This document shows, piece by piece, positions 37,709-50,197 of a stretch of 64,000 nt of DNA. Each line of letters begins with the position of its first letter. The first letter of the stretch is position 1. The notes beneath the pieces are model-generated. The model did not search any database and had not been told where the DNA came from. It was given only the letters and a program-made list of their open reading frames with translations. The position numbers and the translations under genes were made by a program. The DNA is taken from positions 1-64,000 of the forward strand of contig NW_002476372.1 in NCBI RefSeq assembly GCF_000189635.1. The letters run 5' to 3'. The DNA comes from Tetrahymena thermophila SB210. Its lineage: Eukaryota; Ciliophora; Oligohymenophorea; Hymenostomatida; Tetrahymenidae.

Positions 37709-38419
37709 AATAAACTCATATTCTTTCTTAGTTATCATTTAAATAATCTAATTCACTTCCATAGTTCTCCTTAAATTTTATGTATTATTTCCTACATTGA
37801 AATTAGATAAGGAGTTTTATATAAAATAAATAAATAAATAAAATTTATAATTTTAATATAAATTTTAATATATATGTAGCTAGATACTCTTGAGTAATTA
37901 TTTCTCGAGTAGGAAATATATATTTAGTATAAAGTTGAATATTTTTTTATTAATTTAAAGATAATTTAAATGTAATAAAAAACAGTTCTGAAACAGGTTT
38001 CGAACCTGAAAAAACAAAAAAATAAGAAAAAAGTGTTTACTCAAAAATTTAAGTAAGTTTTATTTACTATTTTTACATGGCTTCAACTTAAATAAAAATA
38101 AATTAAAAATATAATAAATATTATAATTAATAAAACTATTATAAAAAAAAAACGATGTCATTTAAAATTATAAATTTTATTTTCAAAATAATTAAAATGG
38201 AAGATCAATTTAATAATTTTTATTTATTATATTAATTTAATTTAATTAATAGCCTGCTTATTTATAGAAAGAAGTGCTATATTAAAATTTGTGTTTGCTA
38301 AATAAAATTAACATTTATTTTTTTGCCACAAAAAACTAATTAAGTGTCACTTGATATTAAAATATATATAATAAATTGCATAAAAGAAAGAATTAAAATT
38401 AATAATTAATTAATTAAAC
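37709..38419 (+). other. Intergenic
   Basis: AT-rich. The first 220 bp matches the 3' flank of the gene at 30578. A GAAACAGGTTTCGAACCTGA sequence at about 37989 resembles a tRNA T-arm but has no tRNA around it. The last stretch resembles the 5' flank of the B gene at 42343. Confidence 0.5.
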
Positions 38420-40321
38420 ATTATTTATTCTAAGTTAGACTTATTTTCATCTCAATTCTAGTTTGGCATTGGCAGCAAATAAAAAAAGAAAGGTACTCTC
38501 TTTGGGACCATTTTATCTTTGGTAGTTGTGATCACTACATTCTCTTACTTCGTTTACATTTTAAAACTATACGTCAATAATGAAATAGACCCAAATTTCA
38601 AGACTTAAAGCTTCATTACTGAAGGATAAATAGATATTGGTATGGATAATAACTATGTCGGTTTCTAATTTAAATATGGCATTTAACCAAACTAGAATTA
38701 GACATACTTTTAGTACTATGCCTTCTATTATTTGTAAGACCATGATAATTATACTATGATACCTTTAAATATAATAGACTGCGCAAGCCCAAGTCTTACA
38801 GGCTTTCTCTGCTTGGATTTCTCTAATATAACAAATCATTTGTTGAGCCTCAATACTAAAGGAAACTCAGGGTCATAACTATACATTTTCACTTATAGAT
38901 GCATAGACACAGACTAAGTAAAGACGACTGTACCTGATAATTGCGCTAGCGAAGCAGATATCAATAATATGATTGATAATATTAACTCAGGTATAGAATT
39001 TAAACTATTTACTTCTTAATACAACACAACTTCTCAACAGATTCAAGTTAACTATAGAAATGCCTTTATAAACCCGCTTTCAAGTCAGTAAGTATTAACC
39101 TACTTAAAGTCACAGAAACAAATTACTTCTATTCAGTAAGGAGCTTTTATTTAGTAATCTACTTCGTTTTCATCTAATGGTATTTTTTCTCTTTTGATGC
39201 TTACAGGCATTTTTGGGAGAATGGCTTCATAAAATTCGATAAGAAAAGACCTTTTCTTACTATCTTTAAAAAATATATACCAAGACAGTTATCTACAGAT
39301 TATAAAAAATACTAAAAATTTTCAATAGATAGAGGAAAAAGTTGAGTTAGATATAGATGAATAAGATTTGTAAGAATAAAAATAATGCTATTAAGATTCA
39401 AAAAGTGATAAAGAAAAGTAAAAATATTAACCAATAATATTTCCAGCTTTTAAAAATAAATAGAAAAGTTCATTAGAATAAGATCAATACAGTAATAGTA
39501 CTTCTAATAACACAGATTATATAATAAATTCTTAAAATAATAATTAAAAAATAGAAAATTAATTGGTGTCTGTCTTGTCTAGCAGAAGAATTTTCAAAGA
39601 GATTTCTTAAGTAATAGTTTGTCATAAAATGCTAGCTTGATGAATTTTTTTTAAATAAGTAAAAAAATTTTTTATAGCATTAAGTGAAGCAGAGAAATAG
39701 CACAATAGCAGAGTAGCTAAATTTTGATATAAAATTTTAATGCAATTAAAAATACTAAATGCTCATACAAAATAAAAGATGATATTCCTTATAAAAAGTA
39801 ACATTCATTTTTTTAATTTATTTTGATAAATATTATTTTGAATTAAAGTTTTTAGAAATCAGGATAAAAGGAATGTGGTATCAGTAAATTTTAATATAAA
39901 AAAGTTGAATACTAAATCAAAAAAGATCTAAATGTTTTAAACTTCATACAAGATATAATTCTATTGAAAAAAGCTGTCATGATGATATTGACAAAAGATT
40001 AATTAGCAGCTATGCACTTAATAGGTTGCTCTTAAAGTTTTTTAGAATTAAATTTGAGCAGTAAAAATTGTAACTTAAGTTAACAAGGTAAATTATTTAT
40101 CATTTATATAATTTATTTTTAAATACATTTTTATATAAATAAATAAAGAATATAGGAGTAAGTTAAGTCATTATGAAATGTAATTTGCTATTTTATAATA
40201 GAAAAAATTCTAAGAGTAATATTTATCAGAATTTTTATAAAGATGCACTAATGTTGAAAATACAAACGAGCTTGATTAAAGAATTTTGTAGACTATTTAA
40301 AAATGTCATTTAACGAACTGA
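38420..40321 (+). pseudogene. Chimeric pseudogene: B-type head joined in frame to A2-type tail
   Basis: From 38420 to about 39175 the sequence is a B-type N-terminus, first membrane segment and ectodomain, but the position of the start codon reads ATT instead of ATG. At 39175/39176 it switches in frame to an A2-type second membrane segment (NGIFSLLMLTGIFGRM) and tail. About 270 nt that would precede the second membrane segment are absent. Further on, a deletion near 39565 shifts the frame and brings TGA codons near 39640. Introns and both C-terminal exons of A2 type are still recognisable, ending at the A2 stop position (40319-40321). Confidence 0.85.
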
Positions 40322-41644
40322 AATAAACTCATTTTTTTCTTTATTTTTTTATGTTTTTGTCATTTAAATGATCTAATTCTCTACCATAGTTCGCCCTACG
40401 TTCTCTGTCTGTATGATTTTGTAAATGAAATTAGATAAGAAATTTTATATATATATAAATAAAAATACATAATATTTTGAATGATATTTTTAGCTATCCT
40501 AATAATGATTTCAAGAATAGGAAATACATATTTAGTAGAATAAGGAATATTTTTTATAAATTAAAAAAAATTAAAATGTAATAAAAAGCTTTGTTTGAAA
40601 CAGGTTTCGAATCTTAAAAAACAATAAAAATAAGTAAAAAATGTTTAATCAAATATTTAATTTTTAGATCAAAATTCTAAATTTATATATCAATCAATAA
40701 TTTATCTATCTTATTTAATTTTAAATAAATTTACAAAATATTAAAATTATAAAATAGTAGAGTAAAATAAATCTTTAATTTTAATAGGCGATGATAATTA
40801 ATATTAATAAATTAATAATGAATTTTTGTAATTTTGAATTTAATAAAAATAAAAATCTCCCTATTTATTTATTATAAAATATATTTATTTTTTAGAAAAT
40901 AAATTAATTAATTAAATTTAATTGATATTATTAAAAAGAATAAATAAATACATTTTTATATTTTGCTGAAAGCTTATTTTAATTATTTATTTTAAAATTA
41001 GCTATGAAAAATAATTTTAATAAATTTGGCTCTGCATATAAAATTCCTCATATCCAAGTTAACTTAGCAAGTATAAATTTAATTTCCATATTTACCCTTA
41101 GGTTTTTTTCTGGTAAATTTTATATTAACTTTCTTAATTTTTTAAGAAATTTTAAGAAATTAGCTTCCTAATACTCTATTAATAAAGCACTTCATGCTGC
41201 TTTTAAAAAAATAGATTGATTCCAAAAATAATAATTGTCTTTTAATAAACAAAATTTATACTGAATGTGATTTTTTTAATTGTGATTTAGAATAGTAGAA
41301 GTAAGTATTACTTAGATTATTAAATCAACCATAAATTATAAGAAAATTATAATTAATTATTCACCACATACTATAAATTAGTAGCAATAAACATAATAGA
41401 AGCAATTTAATAACTTCAATTACTAATTACAATTAAAAGAAATATGGTAAAAAGACAAATTTCTAATAAAAAATAATTTTAAAAACACAATAAATAAATA
41501 AAAAAAAGGAAGGAAAATCTGATTATTTATGGATTCTCTAAAAATTTAAAAAAGGAGAAAAAATATTTAGATTAAAATCAGACATATTTAGTATTGATAA
41601 AAAATAATATACTAGTTCAAGCTTTTAAATAAAATTTAAAGCTT
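40322..41644. other. Intergenic with a weak open frame at 41004-41219
   Basis: Mostly featureless AT-rich DNA. An ATG at 41004 opens 71 codons to TGA at 41217 (MKNNFNKFGSAYKIPHIQ...), with one TAA. Since TGA is the only stop, a frame of this size is expected by chance, so I do not call a gene. A second T-arm-like GAAACAGGTTTCGAAT occurs at about 40590. Confidence 0.45.
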
Positions 41645-41985
41645 ATGGGTTTATTTTCTAATTCAAAAGGTAAGTAAATCAATGAATTTTAAGGCAATTA
41701 GAGTCAAATAAAAGTAAATTAATTTATTATGATATTTGTATTATAGAAGAATCAAGAAAAAAAACAAGAAAATACATAACAAATAATCTAACACAAATTA
41801 AATAAATAAATATAGCAGTTATTTAATCTAACAAATTGAGAAAAAGCTTTTTAGAAAGTGATTTGTTTTTAAAAAAAAATTAAGAAAGTAAAATGCTTTA
41901 AATAATTTAATAAAAAAATACCATTTAGAAAAAACGAAAATAAAATTTGATTTAAAATATTTACATAATTAATTAAAATAATTGA
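41645..41985 (+). CDS. Possible small protein with N-terminal MG and one intron
   Basis: Exon 1 41645-41669 encodes MGLFSNSK. A consensus donor GTAAGT begins an intron 41670-41746 ending TATTATAG. Exon 2 41747-41985 reads EESRKKTRKYITNNL onward, Lys- and Gln-rich, to TGA, for 87 residues. The second-position Gly could be myristoylated; this is inference. Against it: short, no paralogue in the window, and the tail is low complexity. For it: a textbook splice donor and acceptor in frame, and a charged first half. It could also be the first part of a decayed gene. Confidence 0.4.
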
Positions 41986-42342
41986 ATAATATGAAAAATA
42001 TTATTTAAAAACATTAAACTTCAATAAAAAACATATTATAAAATAATGTATATATTTTGATGTTACTTATAAAAAATCAATAATAATTCTGTTTTGTTAT
42101 AATTGCCTTTTTTTTTGGTTATGTAAAAGCTATTTTTATTAAAACCGGGGTCTTTTCAAATAAAAATTATGCTTATTTAGCATATAAAATCAAGTAAGTG
42201 TCTTTATTTTACACTGATAAATAGTTAGTGATTAGATTATAAATTTAATGTTGACATTAAAAAAATATATATAATAAATTATAAAAAAGAAAGAAATAAA
42301 TAAATAGGAAGAATTAAAAAATAATTAAAAAAATAAATATAC
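41986..42342 (+). promoter_or_regulatory. 5' flank of the B gene, duplicated before 54324
   Basis: From about 42065 the sequence aligns with 54095-54323 upstream of the other B copy, so the promoter region was duplicated with the gene. No specific site can be called. Confidence 0.5.
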
Positions 42343-44583
42343 ATGATTTATTCAAAATTAGACTTATTTTCATCTCAATTCTAGTTTGGGATTGGGAGCA
42401 AATAAAAAAAGAAAGGTACTCTCTTTGGGACTATTTTATCTTCGGTAGTCGTGATCACTACTTTCTCATACTTCATTTACATTTTAAAACTATACATCAG
42501 TAATGAAATCGACCCAAATTTTAAGACTTAAAGCTTCATTACTGAAGGACAAATAGATATGGATATGGATAATAACTACGTCGGTTTCTAATTTAAGTAT
42601 GGCATTCAACCGAACTAAAATTAGACATACTTTTAGTACTACGCCTTCTACTATTTGCAAGATCAGAGTAACTATACTATGATACCTTTAAATATAATAG
42701 ACTGCACAAGCCCAAGTCTTGCAGGCTTTCTCTGCTTGGATTTCTCTAATATAACAGATCATAAGTTGAGCCTCAATACTAAAGGAAACTCTGGGTCATA
42801 ACTATACATTTTCACTTATAGATGTATAGATACAGACTAAGTAAAGACAACTGTACCTGACAATTGTGCTAGCGAAACAGACATCAATAACATGATTAAT
42901 AATATTAACTCAGGTATAGAATTTAAACTTTTTACTTCTTAATACAACACAACTTCTCAACAGATTCAAGTTAACTATAGAAATGCCTTTATAAACCCAC
43001 TTTCAAGTCAACAAGTATTAACCTACTTAAAGTCACAGAAACAAATTACTTCTATTCAGTAAGGAGCATTTATTCAATCATCTACTTCGTTTTCATCTCC
43101 GATATCTCATAGTTAATAATTTTAAACTTTAGATCGCTTACAAGCTTAACAAGAAGTAGGAATAGGGGCTTTTAGTTGTGCTTTTATTTTCCCAGATGAA
43201 ATTGTTCAATACATAAAGATTTAATACCTCTCTCTTCCTCAAGTGTTAGCGCAAATTTATACTATTTTTACTCTTCTAATGTTTTTAGGAGTTTTTGGTA
43301 GATCAATCTCAAAACAGGTTATGAATAGCGAATTGCTAATGGTCTTTTTTAAGAACTTGTATCTTGAAAATTATTTACAGATATTAAAATCTAACAATAT
43401 AAGTAATGAGGAGCCTTTGCAATAATAACCAACCTAATAATTACAGTAAGAATAATAAACCAATTTAAAAAATGATGAGTATAAAATCGAAGAAAAAAAA
43501 GGAGGAGAGAAAGTATATGATGAAAATTAAGAGTTTGATGCTAATTCGCAAGTAATTGTCCCATCTTTTAGAAGTAAGTAGAAGTCTTAATTGGATTACG
43601 ATTTTTCATATAATTTACAAAGCAGCCAATCAAATAGCAATAATCCATAAGAACTAGTTAAGATTTAAGACAGTTTGACCTCGAGCTAAAGCTAAATAAG
43701 ATCAGTTTAATGCAAGTTTAATTCAGGCTAACAAAATCCTAATATATATATTAATAATCAAGAGTAAAACTTAAATATCATTTTTGATTCAATTGTAGAG
43801 CCAGAATCTTGTAAATCCTAAGTTAGTTAACAAAATGAGCCTATTCAAACTGAGAGTTAAAAGTTATTCTTAAGTCCTTTAAACAAAAAAGCAAAATGCT
43901 ATTTCAAAAAAGTTGATCTTTAACATAAAGACTAAAGTGAAAACAAAAAAGAAGAAGAAAATAATTAAAAAAACTACAAAAACTAAATATTGACCATTCA
44001 TAGCACTTAATTTAGTAATAAAGTCAAACCTTTAATTTCTAATTTGAAGTAAGAAATTAATTAATTTTTTCAAGTTTTTCAAAAGTTATTAAAATTTGCT
44101 TTATTTTTTATAGTCTACCTTGTAGAAAAAAGCTTCAAAAAACGATTAATGGATTGAAACCAGAAGAACGAAACCAAATTGAAGAGTAAATTGAAAATGA
44201 TATGGATATTTTGAATTTTTATTAAGATTTGCTCTTTTTGAAGAAAGCAATTATGCTGCTGCTAACAGAAGATTAGCTAGCGTCATTACAGTTGGTTGGA
44301 TGCTCAAAATAATTCTTACAATTTGATTTTAAAAATCAAGATGTTGGCTGGAATAATTCTGGTAAATAAAAAATAAATTGATCTTATTCATTTATTTATA
44401 TTTTTTTTTTCAGAAAAATTAAAAAGCTTGACTCCATTTGAAGTATAGTTTGCGATATATTAGTCTAAAATTCTGCAATAGAATTACTGTAATAAGTTCA
44501 TTTAAAGATGCGCTAACAACAAACAATTAGGTGTATTAGACAAAAAAATATTACTATCTATATAAAAAACTATGAATTGTTGA
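42343..44583 (+). CDS. Two-TM Cys-containing membrane protein, subfamily B, intact
   Basis: Exons 42343-44048, 44114-44361 and 44414-44583 (TGA), 707 residues. It has MIYSKLDLFSSQFQFGIG, then KKKGTLFGT and membrane segment 1 (about 27-49). The ectodomain has the same four cysteines as in A (IDC, CLDF, YRC, NCA). Membrane segment 2 is VLAQIYTIFTLLMFLGVFG at about 301-323. A Gln/Asn-rich tail follows. Exon 2 has LTEDQLASLQLVGC and exon 3 KLTPFEVQFAIY..., the B version of the C-terminal module. The full frame was read without TGA. It is the only intact B gene in the window; other B copies at 33007, 38420 and 54324 are broken. Function unknown. Confidence 0.88.
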
Positions 44584-46084
44584 GTTTTTTTTGTTATTTA
44601 ATTGGTGTTTTAAAGCTTTATTTTTTTAAATAATTTACTTATAATTATTAATTATTTTCAGTCAGTAGCTGTTCTAGTTTATTAATAACTAAAAAAACTT
44701 TTTGTAATTCATAAAATTTATTTTTTTAAAATTCAAGCAATTCTAATTAATAGAAATGTAAGTAGCACCTTATTAATTAGAATTAAAAAGTTTCTAAAGC
44801 AATCGAAAAAGCAGAAAGAAAAAGTATATATTAATTTTGCTAAAAAAAGAAGATATATGCTAACTCTATTAATAAATAGTCAATTTATATATTTAAAATG
44901 TGTAGTTAGCAAGTATATAAATGCGTTAATTTATCATTGCTGTTTTTATTTGAAATAAAAAAAATGTTCCAGAAAAATTTTTCTTTTTTGTTATTCAATT
45001 ATCAACTCAAAACTGGTAAAATTTTAAGACTATTATTGAATGATAAATTATAATTTATTGAAATAGAGACAATCAGTTTGTTTTTAAACCTGTTATAAGA
45101 ACGAAAAATTTATTCTTTTATAAAAGTAAATTAATGTGATAATCTATCAAGTTTTTAATATTCAATAAAATATTTTATAATAAACACAATAATTTAATTT
45201 AAAGTATATATTTATGTATATATTTTGATAATTATTTTTTATGTTATTAAATTATACCCTCAAAAATGATAAAATTTTAAGACTATTTATTATAGGATGA
45301 TAAATTAAAATTTATTGAAAAAGAAACAATGAATTTGTAATCCTGTTGTGAAAACAAAAATAATATAAAAACTATTAGTTAAAATCAACTTTTTTGGTTA
45401 TCTATCAAGTTTTTAATATTGGATAAAATATTTTATAATTATTTCAATAATTTGCTTTTAGATTATTACACAATTTAAATATGTTCATAGTTACTACTGA
45501 GCTACTCACTCACTTGCTTCAAAATTAATTTATGGTTATTTTTGATAGTACACTATTTTAAATAATTAATCTAAATTTTATTAAACTAGACATAGATTAT
45601 ATGGAATCAAATTATGAATAAAACATTCAATCTGAATAACTCATTTTTTTAGTTGTCAATTGAGAATTCCAACCTATTAGTTAGTTTGAATATTATTATT
45701 GTAATTTTAATTTTAAAATTATGAAGTTAAAATAATGCTGATCAATTGAAAAAATAAAATAAAATTAATTTTTTTTATTTGTAAGTGAATATAGGATTAC
45801 TTTTTTAAAATAAAATCAGAATACTTAAATTTATTATAAAACAATAATTTAAAAAACAACCAGTTTACATTATTAATAAAAACTAAACTGAATTAGCAAT
45901 TAGTTATGTACGAAATTTTTTAAAGTTGTAGAGAATAAAATAGTAAAATAAAATAGATATGCTTTTAATAACGTGAAACTGTTTTAATATTTAAGCAGTT
46001 TACTTTTTTAATATAATAAAAAAATCTTTGTAGATGAATAAGTTAGTTTTATATATTCACAATCGCTTATACAGAACAGGCTAA
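44584..46084. repeat. Intergenic with two diverged direct repeats, duplicated after 56564
   Basis: No gene was seen. Two related stretches of about 200 bp occur at about 44985-45185 and 45240-45445 (both with TCTATCAAGTTTTTAATATT). One version recurs at about 56865-57060 downstream of the other B copy. It is part of the large B-C-D segmental duplication. Confidence 0.55.
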
Positions 46085-46089
46085 TTTAA

Positions 46090-46330
46090 CATAATTAAAA
46101 ACCTAAAAATAGGTTACTTAAATTAATTGAAACTAGTTCTATATTTTCTTATCTTACACAATATATTTAGTAAAACTAAAGATAAACTATGTAATATATA
46201 CTCTATAGCATATAAAAGCTTGAGCTTACTTAGCTGCAGCTATATATCTTGATGATATTGCATTGTTTTACATAGAGTACATTGAATTACAAAGGCTTTT
46301 GAGCTAATTAATAGTAATATTAATACAATA
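46090..46330 (+). pseudogene. Relic of the C-type ectodomain/second membrane region
   Basis: Eroded match to the C gene part at about 48058-48300: shared blocks such as AAAATAGGTTAC, then the region before the second membrane segment (GCAGCTATATATCTTGATGA against the intact gene's GCAGTTATATATTTAGACGA). Many indels; no coding frame remains. A sister relic lies at about 57110-57350. Confidence 0.6.
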
Positions 46331-46952
46331 ATGATCATTGTTTGCTAAAAAGAATTGAAATTAATTGCTTTTCTAAATAAAAGCAAGATGTTGAATGCCT
46401 AGTTTTTTTGCTTGTTTGCTTATTGATATGATTTCTTCACAATTGTTCCTATATCAAGTGTTTTTTATATTTTAAGGCATATATTTTTTATTTTAATACA
46501 CAGAAATGGAAGTAGAAGAAGGAAGGATGACAATATTAATAATAAAAATAAGTGAATATAAATTAATATAATAGTAATATTTGTTGTTCAATTTACCTAT
46601 TATATATTTTTGTATGTAGTAAGCAGTAAATCTATATAGAATATTATTTTTAAACAATAAAAAAAGTAAGATTGTAACTTTTAATAATTTCTTTGAAACT
46701 AAAGATTATAAGAACTAACAGATAGGAAAATAAATAAGTAATCGACAACCTATGAAGAATTAAATAAAAAATGCTGACCTTTTTCTACTTTAAATTCTAA
46801 TAGCAATTGAATATATTGTTGATCTTAAGCCAATTTTAAGAGGATTTATAAGTAAAAAAATCAAAGTAAGTTGAATTTATTGAATGAATATCAATCGATG
46901 TAAGGATAAAAATAGTAATAAACAATTAAGAAATAAAGGAAAATAAAGAAAA

Positions 46953-47185
46953 ATGCTTTAATCAAAATTAACTTTGCAATTTATATTTTATTTAGACAAG
47001 CAATTAATAAATAAATAAATAAAAACTCTATATTTGGAATATAGCTTTCTTTATCAATCGTCATCTTAGCGTGTGCATATTTAATATCATGAAATGGTTA
47101 TTTTTCATTAATTAAATAAATAGAATCAACTTTAAGATATTAAAAAACTTCATCCCAGAAGATCAATTTGATATTTCATTGAGCA
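46953..47185 (+). pseudogene. 5' fragment of a C-type gene
   Basis: Begins like the C genes (ATGCTTTA.TCAAAATTA) but contains internal losses, keeps the first membrane segment region in eroded form, and stops at the motif GATATTTCATTGAGCA (intact gene: GATATTCCGTTGAGCA). There it joins directly to the promoter of the intact C gene at 47359. Confidence 0.75.
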
Positions 47186-47358
47186 TTAATTTTTCTACTA
47201 ATTTTAATAGAAATTGTATAATGTTGAGCTTTTTTCAAGCTTTTATAAAAGCTTAGTAGGATTTATAAGCAAAAAAAATCAAATTAAGTAGAATTTATTG
47301 AAAGATAATTAATATAAATAGAAATTAACAATTAATAAATAAACGAAATTAAAGAAAA
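47186..47358 (+). promoter_or_regulatory. Upstream block of C-type gene, repeated before each C copy or fragment
   Basis: This block of about 170 bp (TTTTTCTACTAATTTTAATAG through GATTTATAAGCAAAAAAA to the ATG) recurs before the C copies or fragments starting at 46953, 57843, 58860 and 59231. Conservation next to each start suggests promoter plus 5' UTR. Confidence 0.55.
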
Positions 47359-49607
47359 ATGCTTTATTCAAAATTAGATTTATTTTCTTCACAATTCACA
47401 TTTTACATAGGCAACAAGCACACAAAAAGGGGCACTTTATTTGGAATATTACTTTCTTTATCAATAATAGTCTTAGCATGTGCATATTTGATATACATGA
47501 TATGGTAATTCTTCACTAACTAAATAGAACCAACTTTTAGATCATAAAGCTTCATTACAGAAGACAAAATTGATATTCCGTTGAGCAACAGTATGGTAGG
47601 GTTCAGATTTGAGTAAGGCTAAGATTCAGGAAACCAAGAAATTTAACAAAACAAAACTTATTTAGTATACATAGCATATTTGTATTATAATAGTCCAAAC
47701 TTTTCTTCATTTATTCCTCTAAATGTCACTGAATGCACTGATCCTAACCTTTAAGGGTTCAATTGTCTAGATTTTTCAAATGTTTCTAATTATACGCTAT
47801 CTCTAAGCACAAAAAGTAATCTTAAATCTACAATTGAAATATTCATGTATGGCTGCTTAGATCTTGATAGTTTAAAAACTACTATTCCTGATAACTGCGC
47901 CACTTAAAATGAAATAGATAGTGTTATAAATGGTGTTAATGCTGTTTTAAAATTTAAACTATTCACTTCTTAATACAATACCACGTCTTAAGAAATATAA
48001 GTTAACTATAGAAATGCTATCGTTTACACAGTAGCCAATTAGGCTATACTTACTTAATTAAAAACTTAAAAATAGGTTACCTAAATTAAGTAGGGATTAA
48101 TAGTTTAATCGAACTCTGTGTTTTCTTCTCCAATACAATATGTTTAGCAAGATTAAGGATATGATAGGCAATATGCTCTTTAGTAAATAAAAGCTGGTGC
48201 TTATAGCACTGCAGTTATATATTTAGACGAGATTGTCTAGTAGATTTAAATATAATATCCTACATTACCTTAGGTTTTTGCTCTAGTAAATAGTACTATT
48301 ACACTTTTAATGCTTTTAGGTATTTTTGGTAGGTTTGCATCTTAAAAGTCTATTAACAAAGATTTCTGTATGCTTTTTTTAAAGAATCTCTACTAAAATG
48401 ATTATTTAGAAATCATAAAATAAGAAAATTGTGAATAATAATTTTAATAAGATAAAATATAATCGGATGTTAAAAATCAGGAGGAATATGATGGTTAAAA
48501 AAATAGAGTAAATGAAGATCTACAGGAAAATTATAGTTAGCCTATTTTTATTCCTGCTTTTGCTAATAAGTAAAAGGCACTTTTAGATTTAGAATAAACA
48601 TTTAATACTAATTAAATTAATCTTGAAACTTAAAATAACAAAATGACTGATCAGCATTAAAAATGTGATGATGGATATAAGTTTAAGCAAGAAATAGAAT
48701 AATAGTAAGAATTTGAAAAATTTAATGCTGAATAACTTATCACTTCGTAGAAAGCAGAAAAGAACAATAAGTAAAGTTAATTCTTAAACAATTATAATTT
48801 ATAAGAATCAATATCATATGGATCTCCGACAAACTAATTAAGTAATAACTAAAAAGATTAAAGCTTGATTAACTCAAATAATTTCATTTTATCAAGCAAA
48901 TAAACGTTTGTGAAGAAAAAATTCTTTTTCAAACAATTTTCAAAAACTGAAAATCATTAAAAGAGCTAAAAAACTGATTTGAAGAGTAACAAATATATTT
49001 AAATTCTAGAAAAAATAAATGATAGAACTACTTCTGATAAATTTTAGAAAATCTTATTTAAAATGAAGTAATTAATTAATTAATTAATTAATTAATTTTA
49101 GTTTGTTATTTTTCAAAATAATATTAAAAAACTAGTGGTTTGTTTAGAAAATGTGATCATCCAATTAAGTAACAAAATGAATTGACACTAAGTATTATTG
49201 AAGAATAAATTAAAAAGGACTTAAATATTTTAAATTTTGTGAAGGATATAATATTTCTTAAGAAAGCCATCATGATGCTCTTAACAAAAGACCAACTTGC
49301 AGCACTACATTTATTAGGTTTTTCTTCAAATTTTTTACATACTGAGCCTTATAAATCAGATTGCAGCTTAGCACAATTAGGTATTTTTAGCAATCAAAAT
49401 TAATAATAATTTTAACAATTTTTTCTTAATTAAGAAAAGGATAAAAAATTAAGCCACTATGAAATGCAATATTCTATTTTAAAGTAACCAAAATTTTAAA
49501 TAGAATATTTTGAGCAATTCCTATAAAGATGTTCAGAACATGAAGAAAACACCTCTAATTTAGATTAAAGAATATTAACATCTATTATTAACAGTTATCA
49601 AATTTGA
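47359..49607 (+). CDS. Two-TM Cys-containing membrane protein, subfamily C, intact
   Basis: Exons 47359-49067, 49136-49380 and 49435-49607 (TGA), 708 residues. It has MLYSKLDLFSSQFTFYIG, KRGTLFG and membrane segment 1 (about 27-50). The four conserved cysteines include CLDF, YGC and DNCA. Membrane segment 2 is FALVNSTITLLMLLGIFG at about 306-328. The tail is Gln/Lys/Asn-rich. Exon 2 has LTKDQLAALHLLGF, with Phe where A and B have Cys, and exon 3 KLSHYEMQYSIL. Intron 1 is largely a TAAT microsatellite. The full frame was read through without TGA. It is the sister of 59231. Function unknown. Confidence 0.88.
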
Positions 49608-50197
49608 AATTTTATTTTTAAGTTCTATGCAGAATTAAGTTAACTTTATTAAATTAAATTCAAAAATAAAAATATTTTATCATTTCATAGTTAATTAAAT
49701 AAACTTTTTTTTTATATTTTATGAATAAAAATTAGATTTATCATAAAAATATAATAATAAAAAAAATATAAATAATTTTAGAAGTTAATTCTAACTTTCA
49801 AAGTTAAAAAACTTTAGAAGTAAATTCTAATTTTCAAAATTTAAAAATTTTTATAGTAGAGTTATTTTTTAATAATTTTGGCTTTTAATTCTAATATGAT
49901 TAAAATTACTATTAAAGCATCAAACAAAAACAAGTCTTTTTGCAAAGAAATATTTGTAAGAAAAGTTCTAATATATATATATATATATATACTCTTTTAC
50001 AATAAATAATTTACATAACAAATATAAATCATCACTTATTGGTAAGTTCTTTATAATACTTAAACGATTCAAAGCAATTAAAATTTCTGTTTTGTCCTAT
50101 TAGTTAATAAAAAATAAGACAAGTAAAGTAGAATCATAAATAATAGCAAAGCAAAGTAGAATCATAAATAAATAAATAATCAAAGATAAATAAAAAT
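49608..50197 (+). promoter_or_regulatory. Intergenic; 5' flank of the D gene, duplicated before 62040
   Basis: AT-rich, including an (AT)n tract at about 49970-49991. The second half (CTATTAGTTAATAA... to the ATG) is similar to 61860-62039, the flank of the D stub. Probably the D promoter. Confidence 0.5.

Noticed and set aside
37985..38010. T-arm-like sequence GGTTTCGAACC, also near 40600
   Set aside because: No acceptor stem, D-arm or anticodon arm fits on either strand, and the sequence is palindromic. Not a tRNA.
41004..41219. 71-codon plus-strand frame
   Set aside because: With TGA as the only stop, frames of this length are expected by chance; no intron, paralogue or motif supports it.
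43425..43445. AACCAACCT resembling the Tetrahymena chromosome breakage sequence
   Set aside because: Only a partial match to the 15-bp consensus, and it lies inside the coding tail of a B gene.
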